DNA of 49,525 nt from an uncultured Clostridia bacterium (GTDB lineage: Bacteria > Bacillota > Clostridia > TANB77 > CAG-508). The notes below the pieces were generated by a model. The model was not told the origin of the DNA. It ran no database searches and saw nothing but the letters and a program-made list of their open reading frames with translations. Made by a program: the position numbers and the translations under genes. The stretch is from assembly GCA_904387305.1 (NCBI GenBank), contig CAJFLB010000016.1, positions 1-49,525 of the forward strand, in the 5' to 3' direction. This document shows positions 28,901-36,897 of the stretch, one piece after another (positions within the stretch are counted from its first letter, which is position 1; each line of letters opens with the position of its first letter).

Positions 28901-31155
28901 CATATCAATTAAAAATCAAAAATAATAATACAAGAGATACAATGGTATATATATATGATGTTCTTCCAATTGAATTAACTGTGCAAGAGATATTGGTTAA
29001 TGGAGAAGCACAAGAACTTGATGAGGAACAAGATACAATAGAAACACCAGAAGTTCCTGTGACCTCTGGTCAAGAAAGCATTTTAAATCAAAATACCATA
29101 GCAATGACAGACGTTCCTGTTACTGCTGGACAAGAAACAATTGTAGAAATCAGAGCAGTCGTAAATCAAAAAGAAAATGCGAATGAAGTGATAGAAATTT
29201 CGAACCATGTAAATGTGTATGTAAGATCTAAAGAATTGATAACAAATGAAGTAAAACATGTCATTGAATATAAGACGATTGAAGGTACTGAAAATGTAGA
29301 TATTACATTAGAAGCAAATAATGAAGGAGAATATGTACATCCAGGAGACGAAATTAATTATACAATTACAGTAAATAATTATAATACAGTTTCAAGAGAT
29401 GCTTATATTTATGATCAAATACCATCTGAATTAACTGTAAAAGAAGTGATTGTAAATGGAGAAGCACAAGAATTAAGTGAAAACCCCAATATGGTAGAAA
29501 TTTTAAACCAGCAATTAGGTATAGGAGAAAATAATCAAACAGTAATCGAAATTAGGACAATTGTTGCAGAAAACATCAATAATACAGGCACAGTTAGAAT
29601 TGTAAATACAGCAACAGTAGCAATTGAAGGAGAAGAAAAAACAACAGAAGAGGTAAACCATATTATAGATTATCAACAAGAAAATCCAGATGACGAAAAT
29701 GATGTGGATATTGATTTAGAGGCAAATAAAATAGGAGAATATTTAACAGCAGGAGATGAAATTAATTATCAAATTATTTTAACGAATCATAATTCAGTAG
29801 ATAAGGTTGTTAGTGTACATGATGAAATTCCACTACAATTAGATATAACAGGAGTTATATTAAATGGACAATCATTAGATTTAGAAATACAAAATAATGT
29901 TGTAGAAATTAATAATATTACATTAGATACACAAGATAATCAACAAGCAATCATTGAAATAAGAACAGTAGTAAAAGATGGAACTGCTGAGGAAACAATA
30001 CAAATTTCTAATACAGCCACATTAACTGTTCAAGATGAGATTGAAAAACAGTCAAACACAATTATTCACTTAATTAGATATGATGGAAATGATGACCCAG
30101 GTGGAGGAAATGAAAATCCAGAAGGACAATATGAAATAAGAGGAAATGTTTGGTTAGATGGAAACCAAAATGGAGAAATGCAAAGTGATGAAGAAAAAGT
30201 TTCAAATGTAAATGTATATCTAATAGATATAACAACAGGAGAAATTGCAAAAAGTGCGACAGGAAATAATATACAGGCAACAACAGATCAAAATGGAGAT
30301 TATATATTATTAGGAATTACAAGAGGAAGTTATTTAGTTGCATTTGATTATGACACAAGGTTATATAAATTAACTGCATATATGCAAAGTGGCGTTAGTA
30401 ATGCCTCAAATTCAAAAGTAGTTGCCAGAACAATGACAATAAACGGAAATAATAAATCATATGGTGTGACAGATACAATAAACATAACAGATAGCAGTAT
30501 TGGTAATATAAATATGGGGCTTGTACAAACACAAATCTTTGATATGAAACTAGATAAATATATTACACAAGTAGCTGTGTCAGGTGGTGGAAATTCTGTA
30601 GTTTATGATTATAATAATGTATCACTTGCGAAAATAGAATTAAGATCTAATTTACTAAAAAACTCTACAGTCGTTGTAGAATATACAATAGAAGTAACAA
30701 ATGTAGGAGAAATAGCTGGATATGCAAGAAGTATTGTGGATTATATCCCAGAAGGATTTACATTTAATAGCGAACTAAATAAAGGATGGATGCAAAACGG
30801 AGATATGATATCAAATACCTCTTTAACAAATGAAGAAATTGCTCCTAATGAAGCAAGAAGTGTAACATTAATTCTAACCAAAACAATGTCAGACAGTCAA
30901 ACAGGAACTTATACTAATACGGCAGAATTAGCAGAAAGTTACAATAGTAGAGGTGTTACAGATATTAATTCAACAGCAGGAAATAGACAACAAGGAGAGA
31001 ATGATATGAGTTCAGCAGACTTAATTATTAGTGTTAGCACAGGTGAAGTGGTTATGTATGTGGGCTTAACATTAAGCTTAATAACCATTATTGCAGTTGG
31101 TATTTATATTATAAAGAAAAAAGTTTTAGATGTAGAAATTAGGGAAAGGAGGTAA
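25960..31155 (+). CDS. Giant DUF11/SdrD-B surface protein B
   Basis: A 1,731-residue paralogue of the protein encoded at 16770, with a signal peptide (1-30, ending LVIADEA). Shared landmarks include NNPYIEIILPNQVESI, VKKGEVIQYIVQVSNTGNEDVSN and the last domain, LDKYIT with NVGEIAGYARSIVDYIPEG. It has three DUF11 repeats in a row (bases ~28840-29270, 29300-29670 and 29704-30070), each with EANNEGEY / GDEI.Y / NGEAQEL type patterns, against one clear repeat in protein A. An SdrD-B domain follows (RGNVWLDGNQNGEMQ). The C-terminus is SVSTGE, a hydrophobic helix and KKKVLD. A 60-base in-frame duplication is visible near 29053-29140. The gene ends 4 bases before the next start, with that gene's AGGAGG inside its last codons. 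Confidence 0.8.
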   Translation: MSTYWKNKKSLFIAVMFAIVLLLFGSHLVIADEANNNETQETTVDIAISQEIEKYLPVDDSSVLLQQKVRIESSNIAGKEQEDIYVSVPKLMDKLPNTAVVLYNGQKLQDNLYSYAMEEGQLFIQNLNSQNVMDNTAEYTIICGYMDTAVQEVSIYSRVDVNMKLVDNANIFSSQNDYEATINLMGNKVSVLGRMSNPIPKGHMYSVNKENIRFADQYNVEISNLQEISEININNSDLNFILEDESTLPADEYMFFDTTIINKENMIKILGEEGQIQVLDENNEIIYVINNATEADENGDIRIEYGANTLVRNIKFHTTTPKEIGVLQITNIKHLDTNINYDIEQIKSFRRLSEKIIVNDSETVTSINLEEPKTTIALETSKDQLDTTNEQNELEINVTLKANEPTEKLFNNPYIEIILPNQVESITPTEDIKLLYDEELHISNYEIENNVIRVYIEGQQSNYKDGIVEGAVLNLKLNVKLNNKATDSQEKVQVKCVNDGEETLTEGTMNIITPKDVIMVNSIEELNVETVGESNTEQVTVLPSDTNRSYQIKSQVIVNKDNMKDVTIVGDLPTDSNVANQNGQILENNMGMTLTSDVITNIEGQAVYYTNNANASNDLQDPNNGWSMERPEDASKYLIMIPEMNRANTVDVEYTVQTDSQMEYNETAYQGYYVQYANEDRTVTNTAEANYLALTTGQGPELQVNLSAKLGNQNLQENDTVKKGEVIQYIVQVSNTGNEDVSNVMIKGQIPEGTVYVEPIEDYQYYTGQYYQEIDKQEHEMTIEYLPVGQSIQLSYEVRVKSDIEVGAILTGKSTIEYNGITKESAELRNIVEDAKVRISIKSTLNDEVEVVEGAIIQYQAIVENMTNEPQENLQLTWNASDGFIFQSQQFKEPEGETIESNVLTIDRIEANGRVVINAIFGATNITEQIQVIDIYVDVTQESDQIHSNLWTENIISLTHFDVSLSANNEGEYLEPGDEITYQLKIKNNNTRDTMVYIYDVLPIELTVQEILVNGEAQELDEEQDTIETPEVPVTSGQESILNQNTIAMTDVPVTAGQETIVEIRAVVNQKENANEVIEISNHVNVYVRSKELITNEVKHVIEYKTIEGTENVDITLEANNEGEYVHPGDEINYTITVNNYNTVSRDAYIYDQIPSELTVKEVIVNGEAQELSENPNMVEILNQQLGIGENNQTVIEIRTIVAENINNTGTVRIVNTATVAIEGEEKTTEEVNHIIDYQQENPDDENDVDIDLEANKIGEYLTAGDEINYQIILTNHNSVDKVVSVHDEIPLQLDITGVILNGQSLDLEIQNNVVEINNITLDTQDNQQAIIEIRTVVKDGTAEETIQISNTATLTVQDEIEKQSNTIIHLIRYDGNDDPGGGNENPEGQYEIRGNVWLDGNQNGEMQSDEEKVSNVNVYLIDITTGEIAKSATGNNIQATTDQNGDYILLGITRGSYLVAFDYDTRLYKLTAYMQSGVSNASNSKVVARTMTINGNNKSYGVTDTINITDSSIGNINMGLVQTQIFDMKLDKYITQVAVSGGGNSVVYDYNNVSLAKIELRSNLLKNSTVVVEYTIEVTNVGEIAGYARSIVDYIPEGFTFNSELNKGWMQNGDMISNTSLTNEEIAPNEARSVTLILTKTMSDSQTGTYTNTAELAESYNSRGVTDINSTAGNRQQGENDMSSADLIISVSTGEVVMYVGLTLSLITIIAVGIYIIKKKVLDVEIRERR

Positions 31156-31159
31156 GAAT

Positions 31160-34100
31160 ATGAATATTACAAAGAAAATAGTATTAATTATAGTTGTATT
31201 TTTATCTACCTTAATCCTAATACAGATACCTTCACAAGCGAAGAGGCTTGATTTTGGAATGAATTCAGGGATTCTTTCTATTAATGAACAAGATTGGGAA
31301 GCTGAAGGATGGGATGTAAAATTAGGTATGGACTATACATTTTGTGTGCAACAAGGGCAACGTGCAACAGAAGGATGTACATGGACTGTTCAAAATTATA
31401 TTAGAATAGAAGGAAGGCACAGCACGTTTTATGTAAATAATTATGATGATGATGAGCATAAGCTAGCAGAGCATGAAAATGATGAAAATTTGATGCTTGC
31501 ATGGATTTTAAATCAAGCCTTTGAACCAAGTGATCTTTCAAGTTATGGAGAACATCCTGTTTATCATTCAAATATTCAAAAAGCAGTATATGGATTTTTT
31601 CCAAAATGGGCAGCGGCTAATGATTATACAATTCCAACAAGTACTGGTAATGAAGAATATTTACCATATGAAAACAGTGCAAGAAATTATGTAAATGCAT
31701 GGAAAAGTCAACGAGAGGCATCTATTACAAATAATACAAATAAAAACAATTTAACAAAGGAAATAATAGATTATTGGGGAACAGCATATATAAAAATTGG
31801 ACCATTTAATTGGACATATACGAGAACATTAGATAGTGTTGAGGTTTATGACCAGAACAATAATTGGATTAATGCTTTATATGGAAAGTATAATGGTACA
31901 TCATTAGAAGTATATGCAAATGCAAGTGATGCGGCTAAATCAGGTCAAGATTTTTATATATTAATACCAGCAAACCAAGGAATTAGTAAAATAAATCGTA
32001 TTTATGCAAGTGTGAGTACTAATATACAAAATCTTATTTCAGAAATATGGACTTTAAGATTGACAGATGAGACGCACGGAGTTGATGAAATGCAAACAAT
32101 ATTTACATCAGAATCACGTGTAGAGAATACAACAGATACAGCATCAACCGAAATCACAGACATTGAATTATTCGGAGGCTTAATTATCAACAAAACAGAT
32201 GCAGATACAGGAGACGCATTAGCAAATGTAGGATTTCGATTAAAAATGACTTCAGGAGCAAAAGCTGGACAATATGTCGGAGTAGATGGAAATGGAAATG
32301 CATATTATAGTAGTAGTCCAATAGACATGAGAACCAATGGTTATGGGCAATTAATTATCAATAGTTTATATGCAGGAACTTATGAACTAACAGAAAGTGT
32401 GAACCCTTACTTTGGATATATTAAGCAACCAGTCGTTGTAGCAAGTGGAATCGTAGTCAATGCAGGCCAAGTAACACCACAATATGTAACCAATAGAAAA
32501 CAATATGCAAATTTATTAATCAGAAAGACAGATGAAGATACTACTTCAGCAATGTCAAATGTACAATTTACATTACAAAAAATAGGAGGTACAAATGCAG
32601 GGCAATATGTTTCATTAGATGGAAATGGAAACGCTGTATATAGTTCAAGTGTACAATATTTAACAACTAGTGGAAATGGGCGAATATTTATTAATTACTT
32701 ATATGCAGGAACCTATAAATTAACAGAAACATATAACCCAAATTATGGATATGAAGATACACCAAAAGTGATTACATCTAACTTAACACTTACAGGCGGA
32801 CAAGTAAGAACATATGATGTAACCAATAAGAAAATTTATGGTAAACTCATTATCATAAAAACAGATCAAGATACAGGAAAGACATTATCAAATATTCAAT
32901 TTACAATTCGAAAAATAGGTGGTGACAAAAACGGACAATACGTTTCTGTCAATAGATCAGGAAATGCGGTATATAGTACTTCAAAAACTACTGTTACAAC
33001 GAATAGTAATGGTCGTATAGAAATTGATAAAATGTTAGAAGGTAATTATCAAATTGTTGAAACAAGTAATCCATATTATGGATATGAAAGAGTGCCAATC
33101 ACCATTTCTTCAGGAACAGAAGTAGTAGCAGGTGAGCCAAGAACAGCAAACTTGACAAATGAATTAGTATATGGAAAATTAAAAATTACGAAAACAGATG
33201 CCGATACAGGAGAGAAGATGAGTAATGTAGGATTTACATTAAGAATGACATCAGGAAAAAAAGCAGGACAATATGTATCTGTTAATAGTTCAGGAGAAGC
33301 AGTTTATAGTAATTCACCATCAACAATTAGAACAGATGGCAATGGAGAAATTAACATCAGCTATATTTATAAAGGAACATATGAATTAATAGAAACTGTT
33401 AACCCATACTTTGGATATGAAAATTTACCAAAAACTATAACTTCTAACTTACAAGTAACTGCGGGAGAAACTGTAACAAATGTGAGAGCAACTAATAGGA
33501 GAGAACATATTAAGGTATCAGGATTTGCTTGGGAAGATAAGACAGATGGAAAAAATAGTACAAAAGATTCTGTATGGAAAAGTGGAACAGCAGATAAAAG
33601 ATTACAATATGTAACAGTTAGATTAAAGAAATCTAATGGACAAGTAATTGCTGAAACAACAACTAATGCAAATGGAGAATATATCTTTGGTAACTATGAT
33701 GAAAATCCAAATGCAACTAAAATTAGAATTGATGATTTAATAGGCGCATATGTAGAATTTGAATATAATGGTATGAGTTATCAATCAATAGGAATTAATT
33801 CGAAATTTGACAGAACAGAAGAAACAAATGCATTAGGGATGGAAGTTGTAAGGTATAGTAGTAATACAAATAAAGCATCAGATGCAACACGAAGAGATGA
33901 ATTTAATGATGATTTTTCAACAATTAGTAAAGGAAAAGCATCTAATGGAAATTATAATATTCGATACAATTATGATTCAAAAAATCATCAAAGTAAAGTG
34001 ATTTATGGTAATAATGTAAGATATGGATATCAAGGACAAACATATCCAATCGCCGGAGTAGATAATCAATATAAAATTCAAGCAGTGACACCAAAAAGGT

Positions 34101-36448
34101 CATCAAATGCTCTTTGTACAGATTTAACAGCTGATTCAATTAGAAAGAATTCAGTAGAAGAAATTGGTGGACTAAACTTAGGTGTAGAAGAGAGAACAAT
34201 GCCAGACTTATTTGTACTAGAAGATATGCAAGAGGTACAAATTAGTTTAAATGGATATACACATACATATCAATATGCACAAAGATTTGAAAACCCAGAA
34301 GACTATGCTGGTGGAGATCCATTTAATGTCAGTGTAAGATTTGCAAACAAATATCTAGAAAATTCATATTCTAGAGATGTATACTCATCAGATATTGTGT
34401 ATAACCAAAATAATGAAGATAGTTTACAAATACATGTAACATATATGGTAAAAATAACAAATGAATCAAGTGTATATACAAGATTAAACACATTAGCAAA
34501 TTACTATGATGAAAGATATGAAAATATTGTTGTAAAAGATGATAAAGGAAATACTTTAACAACTTCTTCAGATAGGTATAACCAAAATGGTTTAAGAAGA
34601 ATCAATATACAAACAAGTAATTATTTAATAGCCCCTGGAGAAACGAAAGACTTATACATTACATATCAATTAAATAATGAAGCAATCAATTCTATATTAA
34701 ATGAACAATTGACATTAGATTCTGTAACAGAAGTAGCATCATACTCTTCATATAGTGATGCAAATGGTAGAACACCATATGCAGGAATTGATGTAGACTC
34801 AGCTCCAGACACAATTCAACCAAAGAATGTAGATGGTAAAATTAATATAACGGATACAATCGAAGATGATACAGATAAAGCACCTTCATTAGTTCTTAAC
34901 GTAAAAGAAGGAAGGGTAATTGAAGGTACTGTATGGGAAGATAGTGCTAGAGAAGAGTTACTAGCATTAACAGGATATGATAAAGAAAGAAAAGGTAATG
35001 GTACCTATGAAAGTGCAGAAAACGTGGTTAATAATGTTAAGGTAGAATTGTTAACAGTTACAGATACAGGATATGAATTAGCTCAGTTATATCAAAAACA
35101 CGGAGCAAATGATAGAGTGGTAGATGCAATAGTAGAAACAGATAGACAAGGAAAGTATTCTTTAGTTGGCGTGATACCATCAAAATATGTTTTAAGATAT
35201 ACATATGGAAATAATAGTGTAATTGTAGATACAAATGGAAATACTGTAAAAAATGTAGATATAGATAATTATAAATCTACTATTTACAGAAAGGGAAGTA
35301 AAGACAATGCAAATGCTATGACAGATTACTGGTATAGAGGAGAAACAAGCAATATTGCAGGTGTAGAAAGACTATCAGATGCAAAAGATACAATAGGAAT
35401 GAAATCAGATGGAACAATCATAGAAAATATTATCCAACATAGAAATGCAGAGGAAGATATTAATTATGAAACCGCACTAACAACTGGAGGAGTGACACAA
35501 ATTAGTGCAGATACGAGAATGTTTGATATTAAATTAGATTATGATATTAACTTAGATAATACAAGTGGATATGGTGTAGATTTAAAATTTGTATTTGATA
35601 ATATCGACTTTGGTATTGTAGAAAGACCAAGACAATCTCTAATTGTTGATAAACAAGTATCTAATATACAAATTGCATTACCAAATGGTAATGAATTGAT
35701 AAATGGAGACCCAAGAAGTCAAAATCTATCAGGTGTTAGGGTATTAGATGATGATGTGTATATTGAAATTGATAATGAAATTATACAAGGTTCAACATTA
35801 ACAATAACCTATGAAATAACAGTAGATAATAGTAATTGTGAAATTGACTATAATGATGATGATTACTATATTTATGGAACAGTACCATCTAACAATGCAA
35901 ATTGGAAGATTGCAACTGTTGTAGATATGTTTGACTACTTACCTGAAGACTTAATACTACAATCAACAGAAGAAAATAACTGGGAAAGAATTAATATAAC
36001 ACAAGATATGAAAGATAAACTTCTTGCAGATGTAATATATGATGAAGTAAAAGGTCGTCAAAATATTATACATTTAGCAAATCCAATATTCGAAGGTATG
36101 ACACCTGGTTCAGAAGCTGTAGATACCAGTATGGTAGTATCAAAACTATTATCAACTTCAACAGATGATTTAACATATGAAAATGATATAGAAATTATAA
36201 AATTAAAAGGAAGAAAAACATATGATTCAATTCCTGGTAATTATAACCCAACAACTAATGAATCATATGATCCATACACAGATACATATACAGGTGATGA
36301 ACTAGATGATGATGAGGTAGAAGTAACTATTACACCACCTACTGGTGAAAATAAAGTATATTGGATATATGGAGTTGTAGGAGCTGTTATGCTTATCGTA
36401 ATTGGCTTAGGTGTTGTAATCATCAAAAAGAAAGTGTTAAAAAAGTAA
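31160..36448 (+). CDS. Thioester-domain adhesin B with four SpaA/Cna-B repeats
   Basis: A 1,762-residue secreted protein with a signal peptide (1-27, ending IPSQA). The thioester domain has Cys62 in FCVQ and Gln140 in IQKAV, both fitting the class I motifs, and shares IKIGPFNWTYT with the paralogue at 21725 (IKVGPFNWSFS). Four Cna-B/SpaA repeats of about 111 residues follow, each with KTD-DTG, GQYVSV, SLYAGTYELTE and NPYFGYE type patterns. Such domains often carry internal Lys-Asn isopeptide bonds. SdrD-B and DUF11-like domains and a long C-terminal region resembling protein A come next. The end is TPPTGEN at residue 1725, a hydrophobic helix and KKKVLKK, the same 38-residue layout as the paralogue. 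Confidence 0.82.
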   Translation: MNITKKIVLIIVVFLSTLILIQIPSQAKRLDFGMNSGILSINEQDWEAEGWDVKLGMDYTFCVQQGQRATEGCTWTVQNYIRIEGRHSTFYVNNYDDDEHKLAEHENDENLMLAWILNQAFEPSDLSSYGEHPVYHSNIQKAVYGFFPKWAAANDYTIPTSTGNEEYLPYENSARNYVNAWKSQREASITNNTNKNNLTKEIIDYWGTAYIKIGPFNWTYTRTLDSVEVYDQNNNWINALYGKYNGTSLEVYANASDAAKSGQDFYILIPANQGISKINRIYASVSTNIQNLISEIWTLRLTDETHGVDEMQTIFTSESRVENTTDTASTEITDIELFGGLIINKTDADTGDALANVGFRLKMTSGAKAGQYVGVDGNGNAYYSSSPIDMRTNGYGQLIINSLYAGTYELTESVNPYFGYIKQPVVVASGIVVNAGQVTPQYVTNRKQYANLLIRKTDEDTTSAMSNVQFTLQKIGGTNAGQYVSLDGNGNAVYSSSVQYLTTSGNGRIFINYLYAGTYKLTETYNPNYGYEDTPKVITSNLTLTGGQVRTYDVTNKKIYGKLIIIKTDQDTGKTLSNIQFTIRKIGGDKNGQYVSVNRSGNAVYSTSKTTVTTNSNGRIEIDKMLEGNYQIVETSNPYYGYERVPITISSGTEVVAGEPRTANLTNELVYGKLKITKTDADTGEKMSNVGFTLRMTSGKKAGQYVSVNSSGEAVYSNSPSTIRTDGNGEINISYIYKGTYELIETVNPYFGYENLPKTITSNLQVTAGETVTNVRATNRREHIKVSGFAWEDKTDGKNSTKDSVWKSGTADKRLQYVTVRLKKSNGQVIAETTTNANGEYIFGNYDENPNATKIRIDDLIGAYVEFEYNGMSYQSIGINSKFDRTEETNALGMEVVRYSSNTNKASDATRRDEFNDDFSTISKGKASNGNYNIRYNYDSKNHQSKVIYGNNVRYGYQGQTYPIAGVDNQYKIQAVTPKRSSNALCTDLTADSIRKNSVEEIGGLNLGVEERTMPDLFVLEDMQEVQISLNGYTHTYQYAQRFENPEDYAGGDPFNVSVRFANKYLENSYSRDVYSSDIVYNQNNEDSLQIHVTYMVKITNESSVYTRLNTLANYYDERYENIVVKDDKGNTLTTSSDRYNQNGLRRINIQTSNYLIAPGETKDLYITYQLNNEAINSILNEQLTLDSVTEVASYSSYSDANGRTPYAGIDVDSAPDTIQPKNVDGKINITDTIEDDTDKAPSLVLNVKEGRVIEGTVWEDSAREELLALTGYDKERKGNGTYESAENVVNNVKVELLTVTDTGYELAQLYQKHGANDRVVDAIVETDRQGKYSLVGVIPSKYVLRYTYGNNSVIVDTNGNTVKNVDIDNYKSTIYRKGSKDNANAMTDYWYRGETSNIAGVERLSDAKDTIGMKSDGTIIENIIQHRNAEEDINYETALTTGGVTQISADTRMFDIKLDYDINLDNTSGYGVDLKFVFDNIDFGIVERPRQSLIVDKQVSNIQIALPNGNELINGDPRSQNLSGVRVLDDDVYIEIDNEIIQGSTLTITYEITVDNSNCEIDYNDDDYYIYGTVPSNNANWKIATVVDMFDYLPEDLILQSTEENNWERINITQDMKDKLLADVIYDEVKGRQNIIHLANPIFEGMTPGSEAVDTSMVVSKLLSTSTDDLTYENDIEIIKLKGRKTYDSIPGNYNPTTNESYDPYTDTYTGDELDDDEVEVTITPPTGENKVYWIYGVVGAVMLIVIGLGVVIIKKKVLKK
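32177..33500 (+). repeat. Four in-gene repeats of about 333 bp coding SpaA/Cna-B domains
   Basis: Units begin near 32177, 32512, 32843 and 33175 at intervals of 331-335 bases. At the protein level each starts with a short strand and KTD.DT, continues with GQYVS and YSSS/YSNS, and ends with GY(E/I) and a Thr-Asn joint. The nucleotide identity is moderate, so the repeats are old or have been diversified. Confidence 0.8.
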
Positions 36449-36460
36449 AAAGTAGTAAAT

Positions 36461-36492
36461 AAAAAACATTCCTAAATAGGAATGTTTTTTTT
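36461..36492 (+). terminator. Intrinsic terminator after the second surface module
   Basis: An A-run and ACATTCCT pair with AGGAATGT and a T-run of eight. It is the first of four consecutive hairpins in this gap. Confidence 0.85.
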
Positions 36493-36658
36493 GTTGAATA
36501 GGAAAAATCAATTTTTCCTATTCAACAAAAAAACAACGTTGCACAGAAAAATTGCTATGCAATTTTTCGCGTCGACAAATCTTTACGCTTCTTCGAGAAC
36601 TTAAATATAGATAAATTAGAAAAGTAGAGAAAAGTTCTCGCGAAGCGAGATTTGTCCG
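36491..36658. repeat. Cluster of three hairpins, including a perfect 38-base palindrome
   Basis: Bases 36491-36508 and 36511-36528 are perfect 18-base inverted repeats with a 2-base centre. GAAAAATTGC (36546-36555) pairs with GCAATTTTTC (36559-36568). A third imperfect stem joins 36573-36601 with 36632-36656 (GACAAATCT with AGATTTGTC; CGAGAACTT with AAGTTCTCG). The CG-containing parts stand out in the AT-rich context. The 443-base gap 36449-36891 holds this, the terminator and no gene. Confidence 0.7.
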
Positions 36659-36897
36659 TAATTTTATCTCCATCACCAATCTTAAGAAATTGTAAAATAA
36701 AGTTATTGCTTTTTTTGACATTCTGTAATAAAATAAAAAGCATAAAAAAACAAAAAAAGGAATAAAAAAATATATAGAACCAAAAAACAGTATATTCTGT
36801 AAAAAAGTTATTAGTAATTACTTACTAAAAAAGACAAAAACCACAAAAGACAAGTAGTAAAATATAGCATATATTTAAGAAAAGGTGGTATGTGAAT

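Noticed and set aside
32177..33500. Possible CRISPR or tandem mobile repeat
   Set aside because: The 333-bp period is in frame and explained by SpaA/Cna-B protein domains.
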